This document shows positions 19,668 through 30,244 of a stretch of DNA of 64,000 nucleotides, piece after piece. A program made the translations under genes and the position numbers. Numbering within the stretch: the first letter of the stretch is position 1; each line of letters begins with the position of its first letter. Source of the DNA: Neobacillus niacini (GTDB taxonomy: Bacteria; Bacillota; Bacilli; Bacillales; Cytobacillaceae); the NCBI RefSeq assembly GCF_030817595.1, contig NZ_JAUSZN010000001.1:5692001-5756000 (forward strand). Reading direction: 5' to 3'. Under the pieces are notes generated by a model, which saw only the letters and a program-made list of their open reading frames with translations, was not told where the DNA came from and did not search any database.

Positions 19668-20839
19668 CCGATTCCTGTTCATTTGTATTTTCAGAAGAAT
19701 TGTTAAACTATAAATTCAGTAATAACCATCCTTTTAATCAGTTTCGACTGAAACTTACTGTCGATTTGTTACATAGATTAAACGCCTTAGACAATAGGCA
19801 GGTTGTTCCTCCAAGAATTGCGACAGACGAAGAACTTAGCCTAGTTCATGATCCAAGCTATATTGATGCTGTAAAAATGGCAGGGGAGGGACAACTTCCA
19901 CTACAAGTGGCTGAAAACTATGGGTTAGGAACGGAAGATACACCAATCTTTCCTAATATGCATGAAGCTAGCGCTCTGCTAGTTGGGGGGGCATTAACGG
20001 CTGTCGATCAAGTCATGACAGGACAGGCAGCCCACGCCCTTCACTTAGGAGGGGGATTGCACCATGGTTTTCGCGGAAAAGCTTCAGGTTTCTGCATTTA
20101 TAATGATAGTTCAGTAGCTATTAAATATCTTCAAAATAAATATAGTGCAAGGGTTCTTTATGTAGATACAGACGCTCATCATGGTGATGGGGTTCAGTGG
20201 TCGTTTTATGATGATCCCAATGTCTGTACCCTTAGCATACATGAAACGGGAAGATATCTTTTTCCTGGTACCGGTAATGTGAACGAAAGAGGACAAGGTA
20301 AGGGGTATGGGTATTCTTTTAATATCCCAGTAGATGCATTCACTGAGGATGAATCATGGCTGCATGTCTATACTCAATCAATAAAGGAAGTGGCAGCTTT
20401 TTTTAAACCGGATGTTATTCTGACCCAAAATGGAGCAGACTCTCATTATTATGATCCTTTAACTCACTTATCAGCTACAATGAAAATCTATCGTGAGATC
20501 CCAAAGTTAGCTCATGAAATTGCCCATCAATATTGCGGAGGTAAATGGATTGCAGTTGGGGGCGGAGGTTATGACATTTGGCGTGTGGTTCCTAGAGCAT
20601 GGGCACTTATATGGATGGAAATGACTGAAAACTCAAACTGTTATGGAAGTTTACCACAGGATTGGATTGACTACTGGCAAGAAAAAGCACCAGTCAGTCT
20701 TCCAAGCAATTGGGAAGATCCTGCTGATATGTATAAGCCAATTCCTAGAAAAGCCGAAATAACGGAAAAAAACTTACTCACACTCGAAAAGGCACTGTAT
20801 CCAATCAGAAATTATCAAAAAAGTGAATCAAAAAAATAA
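19664..20839 (+). CDS. acuC: AcuC, class I histone-deacetylase-like protein deacetylase
   Basis: Zinc deacetylase that reactivates acetylated AcsA. 391 residues. Metal and catalytic segments: [22 protein letters not shown] (tandem His), [11 protein letters not shown] (zinc ligands) and [10 protein letters not shown] chose the ATG at 19664, which overlaps the acuB stop; the frame extends to 19637, but that start would sit deep inside acuB. Last gene of the operon. Confidence 0.93.
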   Translation: MTDSCSFVFSEELLNYKFSNNHPFNQFRLKLTVDLLHRLNALDNRQVVPPRIATDEELSLVHDPSYIDAVKMAGEGQLPLQVAENYGLGTEDTPIFPNMHEASALLVGGALTAVDQVMTGQAAHALHLGGGLHHGFRGKASGFCIYNDSSVAIKYLQNKYSARVLYVDTDAHHGDGVQWSFYDDPNVCTLSIHETGRYLFPGTGNVNERGQGKGYGYSFNIPVDAFTEDESWLHVYTQSIKEVAAFFKPDVILTQNGADSHYYDPLTHLSATMKIYREIPKLAHEIAHQYCGGKWIAVGGGGYDIWRVVPRAWALIWMEMTENSNCYGSLPQDWIDYWQEKAPVSLPSNWEDPADMYKPIPRKAEITEKNLLTLEKALYPIRNYQKSESKK

Positions 20840-20870
20840 AGGGGCTTGGATTTTTTCCAAGCTCCTTTAT
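20838..20870 (+). terminator. acuC terminator
   Basis: AAAGGGGCTTGGA / TCCAAGCTCCTTT stem (one mismatch) with T-rich loop and tail. It also lies at the end of the converging penicillin-binding protein gene. Confidence 0.85.
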
Positions 20871-20876
20871 TGTCAT

Positions 20877-23624
20877 TTATTGAGGTGCAGGTGTAACAGT
20901 AACGCCAACATCCACTTTGTTAGATGGTCCGGATTCAGTTCCTGCAATATCTACCGCTGTTACATAATATGAACCGTTAGATGCTGTAAAGGAAAGACTA
21001 GAACCACTGGTGATACTCCCAACCTTTGATCCATTATGATAGACTCGGTAGCCAACGATATCGTTATCTGCTGGTGGTGACCAAATGAGATTATTACCAG
21101 ATAGTGAAAGGGTCACCCCGTCTGGCCGTTTTCCGTTATCGACGATTTTATCAGTAGAAACTAGGATTTTACTCCAACGGTCCATTTTCGGTATTAGCTG
21201 ACTGTAATTATTGAAATTATTTCCAACCATTTGTTTAATGAAGTCAGGATTTAAGATAACTCCTTGCTGAGAAAATTCTGCTGGTGTTGAATCTAAAGCT
21301 AGATACTTTTTATCACCAATTTGCACATAATTTCCTGCAATTAAGCTGTCATCCTGCTTAGTCGGTACATTCTCCGCATTAAAATAATCACTTACAACTA
21401 AACCAGCCTTTGAACAGGCAGCTGAAGGTAATAAGCCTGAAACTGAGCAAAACGAGCGTTTTACGATTCCATCTGGTACAGGAAATGATTCAGCAGGACT
21501 AATTAACTCGGGTTTAATATCATAAGCAGCATTCATCAATTCAGCCCATAGATTATTCGTTCTTTGTGAGTAAGACATTCCGCCATTGTTTAATGATTTT
21601 GGCGTGTCATAGCCCGTCCAAATTCCAAATGTTACACTTGGATTGGTGGCTACAAACCAAGCGTCATGGAAATCATGACCCGTTCCTGTTTTACCTGCCC
21701 AATCAGCTCTGAACTTTAATTTACTATTTATACCCTGAGCCGTACCACTTTTGATTACATCTCGCATCATATCGAGCGTTAAAAATGCCGTTTGTGGTTT
21801 AAATACATCGACAGGCTTCACTTCATGTTGATAAATAGTTTTACCGTTTTTATCGACGATCTTTTCAATCATGTATGCATCAATAAATTTACCTTCATTC
21901 GCAAAGGTTCCAAAGGCGTTGGTGTTTTCTTCGACTGTTACGCCATTTTTCAATGAACCTATAGAGGTTGAGAGATTGGTATAATCGTCACTTTTTAGGG
22001 ATGTAAAGCCCATTTTTTCAAGATATTTTGCAGGCTGCTGGTCTATTATATCTTTATATAGCTTAACAGCAGGAACGTTATAAGATTTTTTTAGTGCATA
22101 TCTTGCTGAGGTGATACCACTGTACCTCTTGTCATAGTTGTTTGGCCAAGGTCTTGAAATGGAAGGTTCGAGCCTTAAAGCTACATCCGGTAATGGTGTT
22201 CCTGGTGAGGCTTTCCCCAATTCAATTGCTGGTGCATAAACGAGAAGAGGCTTCATCGTAGAACCATTTTGCCGAATAGCGCTAGTAGCATGATTTAGCT
22301 CCTGCTTATCGTGGTCTCGTCCACCGACAAAACTGATGATTTTCCCTGTTTTATTCTCGATAAGCATAGCACCGACTTCAACCGGCTCCATGACAGTAAT
22401 CATTTCCCCGGTTTCGGGATCCTGTTTCTGTTCTGGCTTATCAGGTCCGTAGTTTGGGTAGTTATTCTTTACAACCTGGAAGGCATCATATATATCTTTG
22501 TTGATCGTTGTATGAATTTCGTATCCATTTTGTCTTAAATTTTGCTTGGCTAATGTTTTGTATTTATAAAAAAGATTCTCATCTTCTTTTAAATCATTTT
22601 CCTCATAGCCGTCGTTTTTCGCCAATACATTGGTTAGGACTTCGATAGCACGCTTTTCAATTTCAAATGATAAGTAGGGATATTTTTCTAGCGGGTTTTC
22701 CCCTGCAGGAATAAAATCCTTGGTAATATCATAGGCTGATGCTTCTGCATACTGTGTTTCAGTGATGTGACCGCCATCATACATTCTTTTTAAAACCGTT
22801 TTCATTCGAGTGAGCCCCGGTTCTAGATTGTTTTTCACTGTACCTTCTCTAGTAAAAGGTGTGTACCCAAAGGGACTCTGTGGCAAACCTGCGATGAAGG
22901 CTGCTTGAGGGAGGGTCAATTCACTTGCATTTTTCCCAAATATTCCTTTTGCTGCGGCTTGAACACCACCGATATTTTTACCAGATGAATTTCTTCCAAA
23001 TGTTGAAACGTTTAAGTAAGCCTCTAGAATTTCCTTTTTGCTAAAAAATTTCTCTAGACGCAGTGCAAGCAGGATTTCATTTGCTTTTCTTTCGAATGAG
23101 ACTTCATTCGTTAAAATTTGGTTTTTGATTAATTGCTGTGTCAATGTACTTCCGCCTGATTGAGTGGCAGAGTTTGTTACTTCTTGGAAAAGTGCCCGAA
23201 AAACTGCTTTTGGGACAACACCTTTGTGTTGATAAAAATACTCATCCTCTGTTGCAATTACTGCTTTTACCAGGTAATCTGAAACTTGATCAATTTTTAC
23301 TTCTTCACGTTCAAGATCTGTACGGAGCTTGCCAAGATAGACATTGTCAGAAAAGTATAAGTCCGATGTTTCCGTATAATTATAAATATCTTTTTTCATG
23401 CTGTCATAAGACCGGACAGGTTCGTCCTTAACAAGCGAGGCGAAATATCCCGCGCCCACACCACCTGCAAATGCTCCCCCAAGGATAACAACTGTTAGTA
23501 CAAGCAATAAAAGGTTCCAAAAGACCTGGTACGTTATTCGTGCACTTTTTACAGTTTTTTTATGGGTAAACAAGTTGGTTATCGACTTGATTTTCTCTAT
23601 CCACGCTTGAAATTTATCATTCAT
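20877..23624 (-). CDS. Class A penicillin-binding protein with C-terminal FN3 domain
   Basis: Bifunctional transglycosylase/transpeptidase, 915 residues. One N-terminal membrane helix (about 37-65). GT51 motifs: EDEYFYQHKG (~125), GGSTLTQQLIKN, RKANEILLALRLEK and KKEILEAYLN. Transpeptidase motifs: STMK (~454, nucleophile Ser), SYN (~512) and KTGT (~645). The last ~85 residues form a fibronectin type III-like domain. Resembles Bacillus PBP1A/2D-type enzymes; I do not assign a pbp letter. ATG at 23624 after AGAGGTGATT. It sits between acuC and tyrS, adjacent genes in other Bacillus as I recall. Confidence 0.9.
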   Translation of the reverse strand: MNDKFQAWIEKIKSITNLFTHKKTVKSARITYQVFWNLLLLVLTVVILGGAFAGGVGAGYFASLVKDEPVRSYDSMKKDIYNYTETSDLYFSDNVYLGKLRTDLEREEVKIDQVSDYLVKAVIATEDEYFYQHKGVVPKAVFRALFQEVTNSATQSGGSTLTQQLIKNQILTNEVSFERKANEILLALRLEKFFSKKEILEAYLNVSTFGRNSSGKNIGGVQAAAKGIFGKNASELTLPQAAFIAGLPQSPFGYTPFTREGTVKNNLEPGLTRMKTVLKRMYDGGHITETQYAEASAYDITKDFIPAGENPLEKYPYLSFEIEKRAIEVLTNVLAKNDGYEENDLKEDENLFYKYKTLAKQNLRQNGYEIHTTINKDIYDAFQVVKNNYPNYGPDKPEQKQDPETGEMITVMEPVEVGAMLIENKTGKIISFVGGRDHDKQELNHATSAIRQNGSTMKPLLVYAPAIELGKASPGTPLPDVALRLEPSISRPWPNNYDKRYSGITSARYALKKSYNVPAVKLYKDIIDQQPAKYLEKMGFTSLKSDDYTNLSTSIGSLKNGVTVEENTNAFGTFANEGKFIDAYMIEKIVDKNGKTIYQHEVKPVDVFKPQTAFLTLDMMRDVIKSGTAQGINSKLKFRADWAGKTGTGHDFHDAWFVATNPSVTFGIWTGYDTPKSLNNGGMSYSQRTNNLWAELMNAAYDIKPELISPAESFPVPDGIVKRSFCSVSGLLPSAACSKAGLVVSDYFNAENVPTKQDDSLIAGNYVQIGDKKYLALDSTPAEFSQQGVILNPDFIKQMVGNNFNNYSQLIPKMDRWSKILVSTDKIVDNGKRPDGVTLSLSGNNLIWSPPADNDIVGYRVYHNGSKVGSITSGSSLSFTASNGSYYVTAVDIAGTESGPSNKVDVGVTVTPAPQ

Positions 23625-23651
23625 AGAATCACCTCTTTTAAAATCACATAT

Positions 23652-23660
23652 ATTATAGCA
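23652..23660 (-). promoter_or_regulatory. Extended -10 of the penicillin-binding protein gene
   Basis: TGCTATAAT on the minus strand, 28 bases before the start codon; no good -35 was found. Confidence 0.45.
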
Positions 23661-23718
23661 TAATGATGATTACAAAAATGACAAACTTCTACATTTTTCT
23701 GATATTACCAATTCTTGT

Positions 23719-23747
23719 TTGACAGTGGGAATAATTTATGGTAAAAA
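23719..23747 (+). promoter_or_regulatory. Promoter of the tyrS T-box transcript
   Basis: TTGACA, 17 bases, TAAAAA. It gives a start near 23755, just before the T-box leader. Confidence 0.65.
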
Positions 23748-23759
23748 TTCTATAAGTTA

Positions 23760-25409
<1,650 letters not shown>

Positions 25410-25416
25410 TGATTAG

Positions 25417-25455
25417 AAAACCCGGCCTCATTGGGTATATGAGGCCGGGTTTTTC
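25417..25455 (+). terminator. tyrS terminator
   Basis: AACCCGGCCTCA / TGAGGCCGGGTT 12-bp stem with T5. Confidence 0.92.
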
Positions 25456-25523
25456 TTGATGGTGTAACACTGAACCTAGGTACAGCGTCTTATATATAAG
25501 AAGACCTAATGGTGGTGATTTTA

Positions 25524-25709
25524 ATGAAATTTCTAGTTCATGCATTATTTATTATTCTCATTTTACTTGTTACTTTTTTCGGGCTGGGTCCAGTTTTGTT
25601 TGCGGATGGTGTGATGCAAGAACGTATATGGACTGCAATCGTAGTAGTTGTTTTATACGCATTATTAGGAATACTATATTCAAGGTCGATTAAGTGGATA
25701 AAAAAATAA
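25524..25709 (+). CDS. Small two-helix membrane protein
   Basis: 61 residues with two transmembrane helices (about 4-23 and 33-53) and a short basic tail (SRSIKWIKK). I do not recognise the family. The ATG at 25524 follows GGTGGTG; the frame opens at 25509. It has its own terminator downstream, supporting that it is a real gene. Confidence 0.6.
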   Translation: MKFLVHALFIILILLVTFFGLGPVLFADGVMQERIWTAIVVVVLYALLGILYSRSIKWIKK

Positions 25710-25711
25710 TA

Positions 25712-25740
25712 AAAAACCGTGCCACTGCTGGCACGGTTTT
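25712..25740. terminator. Bidirectional terminator, likely the original rpsD terminator
   Basis: AAAACCGTGCCA / TGGCACGGTTTT with T-runs on both strands. It ends the small membrane gene on the + strand. On the minus strand it lies 6-7 bases after a copy of the rpsD stop region (25747-25756). Confidence 0.85.
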
Positions 25741-25746
25741 GAAAAA

Positions 25747-25774
25747 TTAACGTGAGAAATCCTCAACAGTAACA
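25747..25774. repeat. Degenerate copy of rpsD 3' end (candidate att site, left)
   Basis: Matches rpsD positions 30320-30347 at 20 of 28 bases, with the first ten identical. It includes the rpsD stop codon. Confidence 0.5.
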
Positions 25775-25811
25775 AAAACCCTAGTATTAATGGGGTTTAG
25801 AAGTGGTATTT

Positions 25812-25985
25812 TCATAACCTTCCCCAAAACTTCCCCCAATTTAGAAATTTAGTGCCTTCTCAAATGCAACCACTGATTCTTCTTCCAATGCTTTAAAGTT
25901 ATGGCCATATAAATCCAAAATCATCTGTGGCGTGTTTCCTAATCACTCAGCAATCACTTTAACTGGGATTCTTTGCGGTCTTAAA
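25812..25985 (-). pseudogene. C-terminal remnant of a phage-type tyrosine integrase
   Basis: On the minus strand the codons read RIPVKVIAE-stop-LGNTPQMILDLYGH, then ALEEESVVAFEKAL. This is the C-terminal end of a tyrosine recombinase, with LG(H)TP and the Tyr of LYGH. The expected Trp codon is TGA (25943-25945). A frameshift follows, after which the tail FLNWGKFWGRL-stop continues. No upstream part survives. The rest of the gap, 25986-26130, holds an orphan AGGGAGGAG site (26086 region) with no usable start. Confidence 0.7.
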
Positions 25986-26131
25986 GAAAAACTAAAAATA
26001 TTTTTGATTGTTGCCTATAGCGAAACTAGCTGATTGTTCGTGGGCCATAACCACTTTATTATAACTTTAGAAAATATATTTCAGAAAGGGAGGAGAATTA
26101 GCATAACCGTAAGAAAATTTCTATTCATTTT

Positions 26132-26145
26132 TGTATGCGTTTACG
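26132..26145 (+). promoter_or_regulatory. Candidate cre (CcpA site) in the transporter promoter
   Basis: TGTATGCGTTTACG matches TGWNANCGNTNWCA at 12 of 14 positions. It lies directly upstream of the -10 TATAAT (26149-26154), where binding would block RNA polymerase. Confidence 0.45.
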
Positions 26146-26148
26146 GAT

Positions 26149-26154
26149 TATAAT
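26149..26154 (+). promoter_or_regulatory. Candidate -10 of the transporter gene
   Basis: TATAAT 24 bases before the start codon; the -35 is poor. Confidence 0.4.
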
Positions 26155-26177
26155 AATTAAGTTTGGAGCTGATAATT

Positions 26178-27542
26178 ATGCGTACAGTAAACCCTTCTGA
26201 GGTTGTTGCTGCAAGTAAATTTAACCGCTTTCATCTTTTTGTTTATCTTTGGTGCTTTTATGCCATTATGTTTGATGGGTTTGATATTGCAATGTTTGGA
26301 GTCAGTTTGCCTTGGCTGATGGAGGAATGGAATTTATCACCGGTTCAGGCAGGGGCGGTAGGAAGTTATTCGCTGGTGGGCATGATGGTGGGTGCGTTTA
26401 TTTTTGGCCCTTTGGCTGATAAAATCGGCAAGAAAAAGGTTTTAGGTATTTGTATGATTCTATTCAGTGTCTTCACTCTTGGGGCAGGGCTGGCACCTAA
26501 TACAACATTCTTTACGGTCATGCGTTTTATTGCTTCTCTTGGAATGGGCGGTTTAATGCCAATGGTTATTTCCACGATGACAGAGTATTCACCCAAGAAA
26601 AACAGAGCATTAATCGTGGCTACAATGTATTGCGGATACTCTCTTGGAGGAATCCTGGCAAACCTTATCGGAATGTATCTGGTCCCATCTACTGATTGGA
26701 GAGTCATCTACTGGATTGGGGTTATTCCATTTTTCACCTTACCATTCTTTTTTAAGTATTTTCCTGAATCCCTTTCATTTAATGTCATCAAGAAAAAAAC
26801 AGACGAGCTTGCATCCGTCCTAAATCGGGTTGATCCTGGTGGTAATTATAAAAATTCGGATTCCTATCAATTTTCAAATGGTCAAGAGGCTCACAAAGGT
26901 TCAACGGTTAAAAAGATATTTGAAAATAATCGTACGGTAAGCACGATTGCGATTTGGTTTGCCGTCTTCAGCTGCCTGCTGATGGTTTATGGTCTAAATA
27001 CTTGGCTGCCTAAGATCATGCAGCAGTCAGGTTATGGTATGACTTCAAGCTTATCTTTTAATCTTGTGTTATGCTGCGGTCAAGTGCTTGGTTCCTTATT
27101 TGGCGGATATTTAGCCGAGAAAATTGGACATAAGCGTATTCTCATCAGTCTTTATATATTAGGCGCAGTGTGCTTTGTATCCTTAAGTCTCACTTCTAAC
27201 CTATTTCTTCTATATATCTTGATTATGATTGGCGGGGCATGTACAGTCGGTAATATGAATCTGGCGAACCCATACATTGCGGAGTATTATCCCCCAGAAG
27301 CCCGCGCAACGGGTATGGGCTGGGCCCTTGGATTTGGCCGGATTGGTGCCATTTTAGCACCAACATTGATTGCCTATATTCTCGCCATCGGGATTGCACC
27401 GCAAAACGCGTTTATTGCCTTTGCCATCCCAAGTATTGTCGGAGCTATCTCTCTATTAATTGTTAATGAAAAGTATGGCAGCTTTGATAAATTAACTGAA
27501 GAAAAGGCTGCGATGAAGATGAAAGCACCAGTTAATGCTTAA
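26178..27542 (+). CDS. MFS transporter, aromatic acid:H+ symporter (AAHS) type
   Basis: 454 residues, 12 predicted membrane helices. The AAHS signs are the first helix with DGFDIAMFGVSLPWLMEEW, where the Asp residues are essential in PcaK/BenK-type carriers, and GPLADKIGKKKVL between helices 2 and 3. The C-half repeats it as GGYLAEKIGHKRILI. Likely imports an aromatic carboxylate by proton symport. The ATG at 26178 has TTGGAGC upstream. It precedes the Rieske dioxygenase genes, suggesting they act on the imported acid. Confidence 0.85.
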   Translation: MRTVNPSEVVAASKFNRFHLFVYLWCFYAIMFDGFDIAMFGVSLPWLMEEWNLSPVQAGAVGSYSLVGMMVGAFIFGPLADKIGKKKVLGICMILFSVFTLGAGLAPNTTFFTVMRFIASLGMGGLMPMVISTMTEYSPKKNRALIVATMYCGYSLGGILANLIGMYLVPSTDWRVIYWIGVIPFFTLPFFFKYFPESLSFNVIKKKTDELASVLNRVDPGGNYKNSDSYQFSNGQEAHKGSTVKKIFENNRTVSTIAIWFAVFSCLLMVYGLNTWLPKIMQQSGYGMTSSLSFNLVLCCGQVLGSLFGGYLAEKIGHKRILISLYILGAVCFVSLSLTSNLFLLYILIMIGGACTVGNMNLANPYIAEYYPPEARATGMGWALGFGRIGAILAPTLIAYILAIGIAPQNAFIAFAIPSIVGAISLLIVNEKYGSFDKLTEEKAAMKMKAPVNA

Positions 27543-27570
27543 TTAGAAAGGTCCTTTGTAATAAATAAAA

Positions 27571-27610
27571 AAACGCCTTCCGGTTCGCTTTATTCCGGAA
27601 GGCAAACTGC
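27571..27610. terminator. Hairpin after the transporter gene
   Basis: GCCTTCCGG / CCGGAAGGC. The T-run is on the minus-strand side (GGCGTTTTTTTATT), and the + strand T-run is 13 bases late. Termination of the + transcript is possible but not certain. Confidence 0.5.
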
Positions 27611-27625
27611 GTATTTTTTATACAT

Positions 27626-27809
27626 AGGCTGTGTTAATGATTATTGTTGATTTTGTCCAATGTTGATTGGAGCGGAAGGCGCGAGACTCCTGCGGGCGGT
27701 ACGGGACAGGGGAGACCCCGCAGGTGCTAAAGCGCCGAGGAGGCTCCCCGTGCCGCCCGGAAAGCGAAACGCCTGGAGCGCAAATCAACAAGCAAGTTTA
27801 ACACAGCCT
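27626..27809. repeat. Modular intergenic repeat, short copy with perfect outer ends (184 bp)
   Basis: Outer ends AGGCTGTGTTAA / TTAACACAGCCT are a perfect 12-bp inverted repeat. Inner core 27661-27790 is bounded by TGTTGATTGGAGC / GAGCGCAAATCAACA. The core has CTCCTGCGGG...GACCCCGCAGG and GCGCCGAGGAGGCTCC. It ends 11 bases before the ribosome site of the dioxygenase alpha gene, so it forms the leader of that gene. Confidence 0.88.
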
Positions 27810-27833
27810 ATACATAAAAAGGAGGACGATTAC

Positions 27834-29183
27834 ATGATCAAGAAAACAATGAATGAAAAGGCTTTTCATTTGTTAAAAGAAAAGATGGAACAAGGTCTAT
27901 TGCCTCAATGGGTCATTACCGATCCAGATATTTATGATTTGGAAATTGAAAAGATTTATGGACATACATGGCAATTCCTCGGCCATGAAACAGAAATTAA
28001 GGAGCCTGGCAGCTATGTAACACGCTGGATGGTGAATGATCCTGTTCTTCTTGTCAGGACACGTCAAGGGGAGGTCAAAGCATTTCTAAATTCCTGTACC
28101 CACCGCGGGACACAGCTGTGCACGGCTGACCGCGGGAATAAAAAAACCTTTACGTGCCCGTACCATGGATGGAGCTACAATCTTGAAGGTGAACTAGTCG
28201 GTATCGTTGCAGGAAATAAGGTTTATGGAGAGGAAATGGACAAGTCAGAGTGGGGGCTTCGTCCGATTCCGCAAGTGGCAAGCTATCAGGGAATGATCTT
28301 TGGGAATCTGGACCCGAACGCTGAATCTTTAGAAGATTATCTTGGCGAGATGAAATGGTATTTTGATATTCTACTAGGCAGAAGCGGCGGCATGGAGGTA
28401 AGGGGACTGCCGCAGCGATGGGTGGCAAAAGCCAATTGGAAAGCGACAGCCGAAAACTTTGCTGCCGACCCGTATCATGTACAGACGACTCACCGTTCCA
28501 CGGTTGAAATGGGAATCAGCCCTGAAGATCCTCTTTATGCAGGATATGGGCATCAAGTTGTCATGAAAAATGCCCATGGAATCAATGTCATTACCTCAAA
28601 AACGGGGAGAGCAAGAGTTCCTTACCAAGGTACTCCCGAGTCAATGTGGCCATTGTTTGAAAAACATTTGACTCCTGAGCAGCTCGACATACAGTCAAAG
28701 GTGACGGTTTTTGTAGGCGGTGTTTATCCTAATCTTTCATTTGTCAGCCCGATTCACGGAACAGAAGGGCATTTACATAATTACTTAAACTTCCGAATGT
28801 GGAGGCCGATTGCACCTGACCGGGTGGAGGTTTGGTGCTGGTTTTTAATCGATAAAGCTGCTCCAGAAGAATATAAGGAAGACGCCTATCGCGGTTATCT
28901 TGGTTCGTTTGGTCCGAGCGGAACGTTAGAACAGGATGATACAGAAACATGGGCACGGATTGTGGAAGTAAGTAAAGGGTTGATGATGCGGGATAAAGAA
29001 CTGAATTATAACAGTGTCAGCAACTATTTGATGGGATATTCCCATGTGAAACCAGATGAGAATTTCCCTGGACCGGGAACAGCGTATCCAACCACCTATA
29101 TTGATGCCTTATCACGAAAAATGCATGAGCATTGGCTTGAACTAATATCAAAAGACATGTTTGAGAAGGAGGTAAGCCGATGA
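27834..29183 (+). CDS. Rieske ring-hydroxylating dioxygenase, alpha subunit
   Basis: Catalytic large subunit of an aromatic-ring dioxygenase, 449 residues. Rieske [2Fe-2S] ligands: Cys88-x-His90 and Cys108-x2-His111 (CTHRG, CPYHGW). Mononuclear iron site: NFAADPYHVQTTH with Asp212, His215 and His220. The ATG at 27834 has AAAGGAGGACG upstream. The frame runs back to 27660 through the repeat element and is not coding there. It overlaps the beta gene by ATGA. The substrate is inferred to be an aromatic acid from the adjacent AAHS carrier. No ferredoxin, reductase or diol dehydrogenase gene is in the window. Confidence 0.9.
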   Translation: MIKKTMNEKAFHLLKEKMEQGLLPQWVITDPDIYDLEIEKIYGHTWQFLGHETEIKEPGSYVTRWMVNDPVLLVRTRQGEVKAFLNSCTHRGTQLCTADRGNKKTFTCPYHGWSYNLEGELVGIVAGNKVYGEEMDKSEWGLRPIPQVASYQGMIFGNLDPNAESLEDYLGEMKWYFDILLGRSGGMEVRGLPQRWVAKANWKATAENFAADPYHVQTTHRSTVEMGISPEDPLYAGYGHQVVMKNAHGINVITSKTGRARVPYQGTPESMWPLFEKHLTPEQLDIQSKVTVFVGGVYPNLSFVSPIHGTEGHLHNYLNFRMWRPIAPDRVEVWCWFLIDKAAPEEYKEDAYRGYLGSFGPSGTLEQDDTETWARIVEVSKGLMMRDKELNYNSVSNYLMGYSHVKPDENFPGPGTAYPTTYIDALSRKMHEHWLELISKDMFEKEVSR

Positions 29184-29704
29184 GCTTGAACGTCCAAAAC
29201 AAAGTAACAGCTGATATTCATTTGGAAATAACCAACATTCTTAACATGGAAGCTTATTATTTGGATAACCGAAAATATAAAGAGTGGCTTGAGCTTTTGG
29301 CAGATACCATTACCTACAGAATGCCGCTGCGTGAAACCGTGGAAGGTGTTGGTGTTTCCAATATTGCCGAAGATTCTGCCTTTTTCGAGGAAACGAAGAC
29401 TTCGTTGAGAACAAGGGTCAATCGATTATATACGAAATCCGCCTGGGTCGAAAACCCATCAACTAGACAGCGTCATTTTATTACCAACATTTATGTTGAA
29501 GCGACTGCTGATCCGGATGAATACAAAGTACGGAGTTATTTCCTTTTCATGCGCAGCAGAGCATCTACTTCAGATATTGAGCAAATGTTTGGCGAACGCC
29601 ATGACATCATTAGAAAAATCGATAACGGATGGAAAATTTGTTCGCGAACCATCTATCCTGATCAATCCGTTATTACCACGATGAACATGAGTATGTTTTT
29701 ATAA
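29180..29704 (+). CDS. Rieske ring-hydroxylating dioxygenase, beta subunit
   Basis: 174-residue small subunit with an NTF2/SnoaL-like fold, as in the BphE/HcaF group: EITNILNMEAYYLDNRKYKEWLELLADTITYRMP at the start, then RQRHFITNIYVE and FLFMRSR. It supports assembly of the alpha3beta3 hexamer. The start ATG overlaps the alpha stop (ATGA), so translation is coupled. Confidence 0.88.
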   Translation: MSLNVQNKVTADIHLEITNILNMEAYYLDNRKYKEWLELLADTITYRMPLRETVEGVGVSNIAEDSAFFEETKTSLRTRVNRLYTKSAWVENPSTRQRHFITNIYVEATADPDEYKVRSYFLFMRSRASTSDIEQMFGERHDIIRKIDNGWKICSRTIYPDQSVITTMNMSMFL

Positions 29705-30154
29705 AAATGCTTTGTTCATTTTTAATTGTCACTAGGACGGGGGTATGCGTATTTGAAGCTTTAAAATTAAATCCCTTATTGTAATCTAGATTATCTTGAC
29801 ATTTCCTTATTGCGGGTGGTGACAGTTTCGCTGGTACTACCTCAATATATAAGCTAGAGTTTAAGAAGATATGCTGTTTAGAACGCATTTTTTCACTATC
29901 TAATGGGGGAACACTTTGGGGACAAATTTGGGCAAACTGTTCCCAATATCAAAGACTGAATTATAAAGAGACTTAATAAAAACCTTGTTATATCAATACT
30001 TTCATAATTAAACTGTTATAATCATAAAGTATATCTATCATTGACAGAGTGAGCTCACATAAAGCCCTGATATTAACCAGGGCGTTTCTTTTTATTTTGA
30101 ATATGGTACATGTTATTTGGATTTTAAAGAAGCTGAATACGTCTGTCCACTGAA
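29705..30154. other. Gene-poor right part of the island
   Basis: No convincing gene. A short + strand frame (29899-29958) ends HFGDKFGQTVPNIKD-stop, which resembles the tail of phage integrases, but a stop lies just upstream. TTGACA at 30041 has no matching -10 at the right distance. The transcript end at 30064-30095 is listed separately. Confidence 0.35.
30064..30095 (+). terminator. Terminator inside the island
   Basis: GCCCTG / CAGGGC with an 8-base loop and GTTTCTTTTTATTTT. Possibly ends the dioxygenase transcript. Confidence 0.65.
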
Positions 30155-30230
30155 TTAATTTTGTTGGAAATCCTCCCCAAACAGCCCCCAAAACCTCCCC
30201 CAAATAGTTAGGGGAGAATACATGATTATA
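30155..30230 (-). pseudogene. Second integrase C-terminal tail remnant
   Basis: On the minus strand: SPLTIWGRFWGLFGEDFQQN-stop. It resembles the FLNWGKFWGRL tail at 25812, including the repeated W-G-(K/R)-F-W-G. Upstream homology is lost. Confidence 0.4.
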
Positions 30231-30244
30231 CAAAGTAGAAATAA

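Noticed and set aside
27660..27833. 58-codon N-terminal extension of the dioxygenase alpha gene
   Set aside because: The extension reads through the repeat element; the ATG at 27834 has a strong ribosome site and gives the normal N-terminus.
29988..30233. 81-codon minus-strand frame in the island
   Set aside because: Different frame from the integrase tail, no ribosome site, AT-rich low-quality protein.
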